Shown: positions 22,810-30,909 of the stretch, in pieces
How the letters are laid out: each line of letters starts with the position of its first letter
Position numbering within the stretch: position 1 is the stretch's first letter
Assembly (NCBI GenBank): GCA_964448045.1
Contig: CAYUVF010000029.1
Span: 1-47,719 of the forward strand
From: CAYUVF01 sp964448045
GTDB lineage: Bacteria; Bacteroidota; Rhodothermia; Rhodothermales; Salinibacteraceae
Reading direction: 5' to 3'
DNA: 47,719 bases
The notes under the pieces: generated by a model
What the model was told of the DNA's origin: nothing
What the model saw: only the letters and a program-made list of their open reading frames with translations
Database searches by the model: none
Made by a program: the position numbers and the translations under genes

Positions 22810-23937
22810 ATGACGGCTGTGCGTTTCGAGCTAAACAACCGCCGGATGCGTTGGCTGGGAGCCGGGGCGCTTCAACTGCTCGGCTGGGCGGTGTACGGGG
22901 TGATCTACTATTACACGTTGCGCTCGTACAACCCCTTTCACGACATCGTCCGGAAGCAGGCGGTGTGGGCTGCGGGCACGGGGCTGATGTTTAGCTCGGC
23001 GCTGGGGTGGGGGTACGCGCGGCCGGGGATGTCGCGCTGGAATCCGGGCTGGGAGGCGCTGACGGTGCTCGGCGGCTCGGTCGGCGTGGGGCTGCTCTGG
23101 GGCGCGGTGAACCACTGGGGCGCCGAGTGGATCGATCCGTTCGTCGGGCCCGTGATGCCCTACGTGACGCTTTTTCCGGGACAGGGATCACTGCTATCGC
23201 ATCCGGCGGCGTTTCCGGGCGTGCTGCTCATCTGGAGTGGTTTCTACCTCGGCCTCACGTACTGGGACGAGCGCCAGCGCCAGCAGCAGCGCATCCTCCA
23301 GGCCGATGCCGAGGCCCAGCGCGCCCGTCTGCAGATGCTCCGCTACCAGCTTAACCCGCACTTCTTCTTCAATGCGCTCAACACCATCAGCGCCCTCGCC
23401 GAGGAGAGTCCGCGCCGCGTGCAAGAGGCCGTGCGCGAGCTCTCAGGATTTCTGCGCTACTCGCTGCTGGCCGATGACGGCCCGGCCACGGTGACGCTCC
23501 GCGAGGAGATCGATGCCATCGAGCACTACCTCGCCATCGAGACGATGCGCTTCGAGGACGATTTGCAGGTGACGCTGGATATCGACGAGGCGGCGGCGCG
23601 GCGGGGCGTGCCGGCCTTTCTGGTGCTGCCGCTCGTCGAGAACGCCATCAAGCACGGCCAGCGCACGAGTCCGTTTCCGCTGGAGATCGTCATCACGGGC
23701 ACGGTGACCGATGCGGAGGCGCTGGTAATCGATGTCGCCAACACGGGCCACCTGCGCCCCGACGCCGCGCTCGGGGGGGACTGTACGGGCACCGGCCTCG
23801 CCAACGTCCGCGCTCGCCTCGATGCGCAGTACCCCGAGGCGTACGATTTTGCGCTGACGGAGGACGACGGATGGGTGCGCGCCCGCATCGAAATCGACTC
23901 GGCCATCATCGATCGCGCCGAGACCCATGCCGGATGA
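22810..23937 (+). CDS. LytS-type sensor histidine kinase
   Basis: A 375-residue membrane histidine kinase. Four or so hydrophobic segments in residues 12-155 anchor it; a coiled-coil (DERQRQQQRILQADAEAQRA) leads into the His_kinase domain, with the phosphoacceptor H184 in LRYQLNPHFFFNALNTISAL. The ATP-binding part shows LPLVENAIKHG and TGTGLANVRARLD. This is the LytS/YehU class that works with LytTR regulators. No extracellular sensor domain is obvious, so it may sense the membrane. The next gene overlaps it by 11 bases. The MITE ends only 38 bases before the start codon, so promoter and leader sit in or next to the element. Confidence 0.93.
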   Translation: MTAVRFELNNRRMRWLGAGALQLLGWAVYGVIYYYTLRSYNPFHDIVRKQAVWAAGTGLMFSSALGWGYARPGMSRWNPGWEALTVLGGSVGVGLLWGAVNHWGAEWIDPFVGPVMPYVTLFPGQGSLLSHPAAFPGVLLIWSGFYLGLTYWDERQRQQQRILQADAEAQRARLQMLRYQLNPHFFFNALNTISALAEESPRRVQEAVRELSGFLRYSLLADDGPATVTLREEIDAIEHYLAIETMRFEDDLQVTLDIDEAAARRGVPAFLVLPLVENAIKHGQRTSPFPLEIVITGTVTDAEALVIDVANTGHLRPDAALGGDCTGTGLANVRARLDAQYPEAYDFALTEDDGWVRARIEIDSAIIDRAETHAG

Positions 23938-24667
23938 TGTGCTGCAGGTCCTCATCGTGGATGACGAACGGCTCGCCCGCCGGGCGCTGCGCTCGGCGCT
24001 GGAGGAGCAGGGCGGCGTGGAGGTCGTCGCCGAGGCGCGCACCGTGGACGAAGCCGCTGCCGCGATCCGCAAGCAGGCACCGGATGTGGTGTTCCTGGAC
24101 ATCCAGATGCGCGGCGAAACCGGCTTCGACCTGCTCGATCATATCCACCAGCCGCTGTGCGTCGTCTTCGTCACCGCCTACGACGAATACGCCGTCCGCG
24201 CCTTCGAGGTAAATGCGCTCGACTATTTGCTGAAGCCGGTCGACCCCGCGCGCCTCGCCGAGGCGCTGCGCCGCGTGCGGGACTCGGAGGGGACGCTGCC
24301 CAAAACATCCGATGAGGACGCGGATGCCTTCCGCTACGACGATCTCTTCTTTTACGAGGAGGGCCGCCGCCCACAGTTCATCTGCATTCGCGATATCGTG
24401 TTCATCCGGGCCGCGGGCAACTACACCGAGCTGCACCTCGCCGGCGGCGCGATGGTGCTCACCTCCGTCACGCTGTCGCGCTGGGAGGAGCGGCTGCCCG
24501 GCGATCATTTCGCGCGCATCCATCGCTCCACGATCGCCGGGGTCGACAAGGTGGAGCGGATTGAGCGGGCGCCCAACGGGACGTACGCGGTGCACGTCGC
24601 CGGCTACGACGCACCGCTCGATATGAGCCGTCGCCGGGCGCAGGCGCTCAAAGACCGGCTGGCATGA
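23927..24667 (+). CDS. LytTR-family response regulator
   Basis: A 246-residue response regulator. The receiver domain has the acidic pocket (IVDDERLARR), phospho-acceptor D58 in VVFLDIQMRG, T in FVTAYDEYA and K in YLLKPVD. The LytTR DNA-binding domain follows from about residue 140: FICIRDIVFIRAAGNYTELH, LSRWEERLPGDHFARIHRST, then VHVAGYDAPLDMSRRRAQAL. It overlaps the sensor gene by 11 bases, an operon pair. LytTR regulators bind pairs of short direct repeats; target genes are unknown, though the convergent DUF4097 gene next door is an obvious candidate. Confidence 0.95.
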   Translation: MPDDVLQVLIVDDERLARRALRSALEEQGGVEVVAEARTVDEAAAAIRKQAPDVVFLDIQMRGETGFDLLDHIHQPLCVVFVTAYDEYAVRAFEVNALDYLLKPVDPARLAEALRRVRDSEGTLPKTSDEDADAFRYDDLFFYEEGRRPQFICIRDIVFIRAAGNYTELHLAGGAMVLTSVTLSRWEERLPGDHFARIHRSTIAGVDKVERIERAPNGTYAVHVAGYDAPLDMSRRRAQALKDRLA

Positions 24668-24672
24668 GGGCG

Positions 24673-25524
24673 TCAGCGGATGCGCAATTCGAGATCGCCG
24701 CTGAAGGTTTCGAACGCAATCTTGGGACCGCCTTCGCCGACGCGGGCGCGCTGCTCGTTGTCGCCCGAGCTGTTCATCGTCAGATCGAAGTCGGATTCCA
24801 GCGAGCCGCTCATGCCCATCTCGGCCTCGAGGTCGAAGGTGGCGTCCTCGGGCAGGTACAGCTCCACATCGCCCGAAAAGCTCTCGAAGGGGCTGTCGCC
24901 CGTCAGCGCTGCGAAGCGGATGGTGGCGTCGCCGCTGAACGTCTCGAAGTCCACGTGTCCGCGCACCTCATCGGCGCGGAAGGAGCTGGAGAACGTCTCC
25001 GCGCTAATGCCGCCTTCGATGCCGCGCAAGCGGATCGTCGACGAGAACGTGTTGATGGACAGATCGGCCTGCAGGTCACTCACGTTGATTTTGGAGCTGA
25101 AGTCTTCGATGGACAGATCGGCGCCGCGGGGCATCTGGATGGTGTAGTGGGTCGCAGGCTTATCGGCGTCGCCGAAGCTAAAGAGGCCCATGAACTTCTG
25201 CTCGTCTTCGACATCGTCGTAATCGGTTTCGATGGTCAGGCGGCGGTCGCTGCCGTCAATCCGGATGGCGGTCATATCGACCAATTCTTGGTCGTCGCCT
25301 TCAATATGGACCTCAATGTCGACGGATTCGCGGTCCCACGTAGTGATTTCGATGCTGCCGGTAAAGGCTTTAAGGTGGACGCTGCCGTCGGCGTCGAGGT
25401 CAACCGTTTCACGTACGGTGCGGCGGGTGGCATCCTGCGCCTGCGCCGGAGCGGCGGTTCCTGCGGCGAGTCCGAGGCAGAGCGCGAGTACGGCGATGCG
25501 GGCAAATCGAACAGCAGATATCAT
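24673..25524 (-). CDS. Secreted DUF4097 beta-strand repeat protein
   Basis: A 283-residue exported protein (signal peptide to AQA-QDAT). The mature part is the beta-helix-like DUF4097 repeat: GSVHLKAFTGSIEITTWDRE, LSIEDFSSKINVSDLQADLS, INTFSSTIRLRGIEGGISAE, TFSSSFRADEVRGHVDFETF, and FETFSGDLELRIR at the end. The repeated F-S-S/F-S-G turn every 20 or so residues shapes the solenoid. These proteins are often encoded beside signalling genes and thought to be surface or envelope factors; function unknown. It is convergent with the LytTR gene, six bases apart. Confidence 0.9.
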   Translation of the reverse strand: MISAVRFARIAVLALCLGLAAGTAAPAQAQDATRRTVRETVDLDADGSVHLKAFTGSIEITTWDRESVDIEVHIEGDDQELVDMTAIRIDGSDRRLTIETDYDDVEDEQKFMGLFSFGDADKPATHYTIQMPRGADLSIEDFSSKINVSDLQADLSINTFSSTIRLRGIEGGISAETFSSSFRADEVRGHVDFETFSGDATIRFAALTGDSPFESFSGDVELYLPEDATFDLEAEMGMSGSLESDFDLTMNSSGDNEQRARVGEGGPKIAFETFSGDLELRIR

Positions 25525-25554
25525 AGCACCATCAAATATGAGTTGGAAGGTCGT

Positions 25555-25791
25555 TCAGGAAGAGCAGACAGGGGCATCCGCGAAATGGTTGCGGGGGGCG
25601 TCGAGAAACAGGGGAAATGTTCCGGCCCCCGTTCTTTTGAGGCGTTGGAGTTTGGGCGTGTGCCCCGTTACGCGAATACGCGCCGGCTTCTTGGAGTAAG
25701 AGGCGGGGCGAGCGAGCGCAGAGCCAGCATAGAGCAGGCTCAGGAAGAGGAGAGCGAAAACGATCCGGCGGAGGCAGAGCGAGCGAGGCAT
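25555..25791 (-). CDS. Small putative secreted protein
   Basis: A 78-residue frame starting with RRIVFALLFLSLLYAGSALA, a good signal peptide with cleavage after ALA, then a basic tail (KKPARIRVTGHTPKLQRLKR). It lies 30 bases upstream of the DUF4097 gene on the same strand, in the gap to the flavoprotein, so it may be the first gene of a small operon. No family is recognised and the tail resembles translation of non-coding DNA, so this may be spurious. Confidence 0.4.
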   Translation of the reverse strand: MPRSLCLRRIVFALLFLSLLYAGSALARPASYSKKPARIRVTGHTPKLQRLKRTGAGTFPLFLDAPRNHFADAPVCSS

Positions 25792-25897
25792 CGATCAAAG
25801 TACGGGCTACTATGGCAGAGTACGAGTTCGCCACAGTAGACTCCCCGATCCCGACAATCGTTGCACCCCGCCGGAATAGCGTCCAATCGCCGCAGGG

Positions 25898-27172
25898 TCA
25901 GATCACCGTGTGGTCGCCGACGAGTTCGGAAAGCGGCAGCCCCCACGTGGGCACCTTGCCGCCGGTGGTGTAATACACCGTTTTGAAGCCCATCTTCAAC
26001 GCGTGGGGGGTGTAGCCCATCTTCAGGATGCTCGTCGTGCCGCCCCACCACTCATTGGTGTGCATGTAAAAGCCTTTGCGGCCGCCCATATCGCCCATGC
26101 AGATGACCTCGAACTCGACTGGCTCGATGGGCGCATCGGGCTCGTAGTCGCCCACCTCTTGGCCCAGCGTCTTCGCACACACCTCAGCCTCTTTGTGCCC
26201 CAGCGAGCCCAGCTTGGGCACCGTAATCGACGCCGCATCACCCACGGAGAAAACCTCTGGATAGTCCGGGTTGCGCATGTGGAGATCGGTGACGATGAAG
26301 CCCTGATCGTCGGAGATGGGCAGCTCCCGCAGAAAGTCGTGTGGGCGCCAGTTGGGAAAGATGATTTTGAGCTCCGCTTCGATGCTGGAGCCGTCCTTGA
26401 ATTCGATGCCGTCCTCGTAGAGCCGGGAAATACCGCCGGTCTCGGCCCGGTAGCCGTAGCCCATTCCCTCCATCATCGGCAGGAGCTCGTTGAGGATCTG
26501 CTCGCCTGCATCTTCGGCGATGACCTCGGCGGGGGTAAACAGCGTGATCGTACGCGCATCGCCCAGTTCGTGCTGCTCCAGCCAGTGGGCCAGCGAAAAC
26601 GCGATCTCGACGGGCGGCCCCTCGCAGGCCGCTTCGGCCACGGGGAGATCCGGCAGCTTGGGATGGTGCCCCTGAATGAAGCGATCCGAGCCCACCGCAA
26701 CCGGCCCGCCTTTATAGCCGCCCTCGTGCAGGTGCGCCCGCAGTTTCTCCCCGTAGTACGTATCCGTCAGCGTGTGACCGTACTTGCCGAAGCCCTCGAT
26801 CTCATCGAACGCGAGCGTATTGCCCAGCGCAATCACGAGGTAGTCGTAGCGGATGTCTTCCGACGCCGAGCCGGAGCGCTCCGTTGGCACGAAGTCGACG
26901 GTTTTGGACTCGACGTCGATGGCTTTGACATCGGCCTGGATGAAGTCGATGTCGTCGCGGTCGAGAAACTTGATGAATGGCATCTGCAGCTCCTCGGCCG
27001 GGTTGTGGTTGTGCCAGACCTCCAGCGGGATGTTCGGGATAAAGGTGAGGTAGGGCTTGCGGTCGATGCAGGTGATCGCGGCGGCGTCGCCGACAAATTC
27101 GCGGATGTAGCGCGCCGTCGTGAGCCCGGCAAAGTTGCAGCCCAGAACAAGAATATGCGGTTGGCCAGTCAT
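25898..27172 (-). CDS. NAD(P)/FAD-dependent oxidoreductase, sulfide:quinone reductase-like
   Basis: A 424-residue flavoprotein of the SQR/NDH-2 class. The FAD motif is G11-C-N-F-A-G16 in ILVLGCNFAGLTTARYI, with RKPYLTFIPN behind it, and the second dinucleotide region at YDYLVIALGNTLAF; FSVGDAASITVPKLG is the C-terminal FAD motif. C183 in ACEGPPVEIAF and the Cys in EVCAKTLG fit the positions of redox Cys residues of sulfide:quinone reductases. ATG at 27170-27172 is chosen because it follows a strong GGGGGAG ribosome site and removes an unrelated 67-residue extension. The likely role is sulfide oxidation to polysulfide with quinone reduction at the membrane; the upstream DUF2892 gene supports a sulfur context. 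Confidence 0.8.
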   Translation of the reverse strand: MTGQPHILVLGCNFAGLTTARYIREFVGDAAAITCIDRKPYLTFIPNIPLEVWHNHNPAEELQMPFIKFLDRDDIDFIQADVKAIDVESKTVDFVPTERSGSASEDIRYDYLVIALGNTLAFDEIEGFGKYGHTLTDTYYGEKLRAHLHEGGYKGGPVAVGSDRFIQGHHPKLPDLPVAEAACEGPPVEIAFSLAHWLEQHELGDARTITLFTPAEVIAEDAGEQILNELLPMMEGMGYGYRAETGGISRLYEDGIEFKDGSSIEAELKIIFPNWRPHDFLRELPISDDQGFIVTDLHMRNPDYPEVFSVGDAASITVPKLGSLGHKEAEVCAKTLGQEVGDYEPDAPIEPVEFEVICMGDMGGRKGFYMHTNEWWGGTTSILKMGYTPHALKMGFKTVYYTTGGKVPTWGLPLSELVGDHTVI

Positions 27173-27386
27173 AATCGTCTCCCCCTTCAAGTGATGACAT
27201 AAGTCTCTAAGGCTCGCACAGGAAAGATAAGGGGCCCATGCGGGGGCGGTCAACCGCCGATGGATGATTCGGGCTGCGCCGCTTCCGTTTCGCGATCGCA
27301 CCGCCGAAACGGTTGTCGGAGGCCCAAAGACGGACTCCTGTTCGGTGGGCGCGTGGCCCTCAGGGGAACCCATCAGGCCCTAAATA

Positions 27387-27602
27387 TCAAGCCTGAGTGC
27401 GCGAGCACGTGTCGATGCCAACGAGCTGGTTCAGCGGGCAGTAGCCGATCAGCCCGGTGAGGAGCGCAATGATGGCGAGCAGATACGCCACGATCGACCA
27501 GATCGAGGAGGGCGCGAGGAAGTAGCCGGCTGCTACCAGCGCAATGCCCAGCACCACGCGAACGGTTTTGTCCATGCCACCCACATTGCAAGGAATAGCC
27601 AT
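27387..27602 (-). CDS. DUF2892 (YgaP-type) small membrane protein
   Basis: A 71-residue protein starting with MAIPCNVGGMDKTVRVVLGI, the N-V-G-x2-D-x2-R motif of DUF2892, followed by two transmembrane helices around LLAIIALLTGLIGYCPLNQL and the short tail GIDTCSRTQA. C in GYCPLNQLVGIDTC is conserved in the family, which often sits beside rhodanese and sulfide-oxidising genes. The frame is open to 27692, but ATG at 27600-27602 is where the family starts. It lies upstream of the SQR-like gene on the same strand with a 214-base gap. Confidence 0.88.
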   Translation of the reverse strand: MAIPCNVGGMDKTVRVVLGIALVAAGYFLAPSSIWSIVAYLLAIIALLTGLIGYCPLNQLVGIDTCSRTQA

Positions 27603-27684
27603 AATAAGCGTCCATCGGTCCAGTGAAAAGCACATGCGGACGTACAGGGTACGCGTCCGCCGGGCGGGATGCAACCGGGGCGCA

Positions 27685-28776
27685 TCAGGCATCCACGGTT
27701 GCCGTCACGCCGCTGGAAAGGGGGCTTTTGACCTGATTGCGGCTCTCGAGCACCACGGCCGATTCGAGCGGGCGAATCCCCACGCGGTCGCCGGGTTGAT
27801 AGGGCATCCGGTTGTGTGTGTGGACGAGGTACTCGCTCCCGTCGCATTCGACGCGATACGTAATGTCGTGCCCTTTAAAGGCGCGCCCGATGATGGTGCC
27901 TACCGGCCCGGTGGCGTGATCGGGGTGGTCGAGCGTGAGGTGCTCGGGGCGGAGGGAGAGCAGCACCGTCCCGGCGGCTTCGCGGTTGAGGCTGACGCGG
28001 CCGAGCGGTGTCTCGGCTTCGAGGCCGGCGGCCTGCGAGAGCAGCAGGTTCGTCCGCCCGAGGAACTGGGCCACGAAGAGCGTCCGCGGCTGATAGTAGA
28101 CCTCCTCCGGCGTGCCCACTTGCTCGATCTGCCCGCCGCGCATGACGCCGACGCGATCGGCGAACGAAAGCGCCTCTTCCTGGTCGTGGGTGACGAGTAC
28201 GGCGCTCATGCCGCGCTCCTTCAGCAGGGCGCGCACCTCCTGCCGTGTGCCCTGGCGGAGCAACGCATCCAGATTGGAGAACGGCTCATCGAGCAGGATG
28301 AGTTCGGGTTGCGGGGCGAGCGTGCGGGCGAGCGCTACCCGTTGCTGCTGGCCGCCCGAGAGTTGATGCGGGGCGCGATCGGTGAAGCGCTCTAATCCGA
28401 CCATCGAGAGCGCCTCTTCGGCGCGGGCCTGGCGCTCTTCCTTCGGCAGATCCGGCAGGCCGAACATGACGTTTTCCAGCACAGTGAGATGCGGGAACAG
28501 CGCGTAGTCCTGAAAGACGAGCCCGATGCCGCGCTGCTCGGGAGCGACGTGCGTGGTGGAATCCGTGATTGTGCGATCGTGCAGGGCGATGGTGCCGCGG
28601 TCGGCGTGCTCGAAGCCGGCAATCAGGCGGAGCGTCGTCGTTTTGCCGCAGCCGCTCGGGCCGAGGAGGGCGAAGATCTCGCCATCATCCACCGCGAAAT
28701 CCACGTCACGGACGACGGGCGGCGCTTCGGGGGTGAAGCGCTTCGTCAGGCCGGAAACCGTCAGAATCGCAGCCAT
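27685..28776 (-). CDS. fbpC: Iron-type ABC transporter ATP-binding protein
   Basis: A 363-residue ATPase. Walker A GPSGCGKT at 39-46, Q-loop VFQDYALFPHL, signature LSGGQQQRVALARTL, Walker B LILLDEPFSNLD, and the switch H in VTHDQEEAL. The C-terminal 120 residues hold a TOBE-type regulatory domain. This length and order are those of FbpC/PotA/CysA-type importers; the permease of the Fbp type next door points to ferric iron, but thiamine or molybdate cannot be excluded. No solute-binding protein gene is nearby. The gene symbol is tentative. Confidence 0.85.
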   Translation of the reverse strand: MAAILTVSGLTKRFTPEAPPVVRDVDFAVDDGEIFALLGPSGCGKTTTLRLIAGFEHADRGTIALHDRTITDSTTHVAPEQRGIGLVFQDYALFPHLTVLENVMFGLPDLPKEERQARAEEALSMVGLERFTDRAPHQLSGGQQQRVALARTLAPQPELILLDEPFSNLDALLRQGTRQEVRALLKERGMSAVLVTHDQEEALSFADRVGVMRGGQIEQVGTPEEVYYQPRTLFVAQFLGRTNLLLSQAAGLEAETPLGRVSLNREAAGTVLLSLRPEHLTLDHPDHATGPVGTIIGRAFKGHDITYRVECDGSEYLVHTHNRMPYQPGDRVGIRPLESAVVLESRNQVKSPLSSGVTATVDA

Positions 28777-28854
28777 CTGTTTAGACTAAATTTAGAAGGC
28801 GACACATCCGCCATGCTCAACTCGGTGTCGCGCGCAAAGATTCGCGGAAGCGCC

Positions 28855-30447
28855 TCAGTGCGCAGCCTCTTCACGCATTAGCAACAGTCCGACGAACGCG
28901 GCCGAGAACGCCATGATGGTAAGCGCAAAGGGCGCGGCGCGGTCGAAGAGCGCCTCGTTGGCATAGCTCCACACCTCCAGCGCCAGCGTGTCGAAGCCGA
29001 TGGGCGAGAGCAGGAACGTGATGGGCAGCTCTTTCATGGCCGAGAGGAAGACGAATGCGATGCTCACGAGCAGCCCCTTGCGCAACAGCGGAAAGGTGGC
29101 CGAGAAGAAGGCGCCCAGCGGCGAGCGGCCGAGTGAACGGGCGGCCTCTTCCAGCCGGGGCGGCGCCTGATACAGCGCCGTGCGGATGGGCCCGATGGCT
29201 TCGGCGAGGAAGTGCAGCGCGTAGGCCACCACCAGCAGCGCCAGCGTCTGATACAGCGGCGGCGCCGTGCGCAGCGTGAAGAAGATAAGCGCCAGCGCAA
29301 AGGCCAGCGGCGGCGTCGCATAGCCGAAGTAGGCGATCCGCTCGACGGATTTGGTCAGCCGCGATGGGCGGCGCACGCTCAGGTACGCCAGCGGCAGGGC
29401 CAGCGCCCCGGCCAGAAGCGCCGCCGGCAGCGACGCCGACACCGATGCGCCCAGCGCCGATCCCAGCGCGCTCCACGATGCGCCGCTGCCCTGCCCCATC
29501 CAGTAGGTCACCGTCACTACCGGCACGCCCACGCCCAGCAGACCCACGCTGCCGGCGAACAGATAGCTTGGAATCCGCCATCTGCCGAGGGCGACCGGCG
29601 CAGCCTGCCGGCTCGTGCCGCTACCCGTCCGGTAAAGTAATAATCCGCGGAGGAGGCGGGCCTCCAGAAAGAGCACGGCGATCGTAAGGCCCAGCAGCAT
29701 CAGGGCGAGCCAGGCGGCGTAAATCCGGTCGTACGACGCCGCGTACTGCAGATAGAGCGCGTAGCTGAACGTCTCGAAGCGCATCAGCGAGACGACGCCG
29801 AAGTCCCCCAACACGTGCAGGCCGATCAGCAGGCTGCCTGCGAGGAAGCCGGGGCGCAGCTGCGGCAGGATGATGTGCCAGAAGACCTGCCGCCGGTTGT
29901 AGCCCAGCGCCCGCGCCGACTCCTCTAACGCGGGGTCGAGGTCGAGCAGCGCCGTCCGCAGGTTCAGAAACAGGTACGGAAACGTATACAGGCTGAGGGC
30001 GATCAGCGCGCCGGTGTATCCGCTGAGGCGGGGAATCGTGATGCCGGCTACCTGCGCCAGCGTGCCGTACGAGCCGGTTGTAGCGAGCAGCACATACGCC
30101 ATCACGTAGCCGGGCACGGCGAGCGGCAGCACGCCCAATAGCGTAAAGAGCCGCTTCCCGCGCAGATCCGTCCGCGCCGTCAGCCAGGCCATCGGGAAGG
30201 CCAGCACGGTGGTTCCCACGAGCACGCCGGCGGTGAGGGCGACCGTATTCCACAGCAGGCGGAGCGTGCGCATCCGCACGACGAGCTCCCACAGCCGCGC
30301 CGGTTCGGCCTCGAAGGCGCGCAGGACGAGGTACCCCCCCGGAATTAGCACGCCCAGCACGACGAACAGGGCGGGGATCCACAGTGCCCACTCCTTAGCC
30401 GAGTGGACCTGGCGCCAAGCAGCGGTGGGGGAAGAGGGAAACGGCAC
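28855..30447 (-). CDS. fbpB: Iron-type ABC transporter permease (fused two-domain)
   Basis: A 530-residue inner-membrane permease consisting of two homologous halves of about six helices each. Each half carries the EAA loop contacting the ATPase: ESARALGYNRRQVFWHIILP in the first and EAARSLGRSPLGAFFSATFP in the second. The fused arrangement is that of FbpB/ThiP permeases. It lies 78 bases upstream of the ATPase gene and is transcribed first, so the two form an operon. No binding-protein gene is found in front of it (30448-30909 has none), so the partner must be encoded elsewhere. The gene symbol is tentative. Confidence 0.87.
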   Translation of the reverse strand: MPFPSSPTAAWRQVHSAKEWALWIPALFVVLGVLIPGGYLVLRAFEAEPARLWELVVRMRTLRLLWNTVALTAGVLVGTTVLAFPMAWLTARTDLRGKRLFTLLGVLPLAVPGYVMAYVLLATTGSYGTLAQVAGITIPRLSGYTGALIALSLYTFPYLFLNLRTALLDLDPALEESARALGYNRRQVFWHIILPQLRPGFLAGSLLIGLHVLGDFGVVSLMRFETFSYALYLQYAASYDRIYAAWLALMLLGLTIAVLFLEARLLRGLLLYRTGSGTSRQAAPVALGRWRIPSYLFAGSVGLLGVGVPVVTVTYWMGQGSGASWSALGSALGASVSASLPAALLAGALALPLAYLSVRRPSRLTKSVERIAYFGYATPPLAFALALIFFTLRTAPPLYQTLALLVVAYALHFLAEAIGPIRTALYQAPPRLEEAARSLGRSPLGAFFSATFPLLRKGLLVSIAFVFLSAMKELPITFLLSPIGFDTLALEVWSYANEALFDRAAPFALTIMAFSAAFVGLLLMREEAAH

Positions 30448-30909
30448 GAAACGGACAATCCTGATCAGAAGGAGCAGCCTCCGGGGAGTGGGAGACGGAC
30501 GGCGTGCCCTTCAATGCAGCAAGACCGTGTGCGCTCCGCGCCCCGTTCTTCGATCTCGGCAAATCTGTGGGAATTTGCGTCCGCGGATGAAGCCGAACGT
30601 CGATTCCAGCACCTGGGAATGGATCGTCAATATGTAAGGAGCATGTTCACCGTGTCATGCGTCAGCGGAGGGGGGTGCCGTCGCGTTTCGGTCCGGAGGT
30701 TCGAGCCTGCGGCGCACAGGGCCATCAGCCATTGCGCGCGAATTGGAAGATTGAGGCGCACTATCTTTTAACACAAGAAGGGAGCGCCAGCCGTCCTGCT
30801 ATTATTCCTGCAAGGCGGCGCTTTTCTACGAGCTCGCTTCACGCGGACTGATCTGCATTTCGTCCGCCGCTTTTTCGTGACCGGTTTGATCCCCTGATGG
30901 TGCTTTGTT
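30448..30909. other. Divergent intergenic region, no gene seen
   Basis: Separates the permease operon from the first T9SS substrate gene. Short frames are present but none looks coding. An AT-richer patch (30752-30777, cactatcttttaacacaaga) is the best candidate for the promoter of the rightward gene. I see no riboswitch or strong terminator. Confidence 0.4.
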
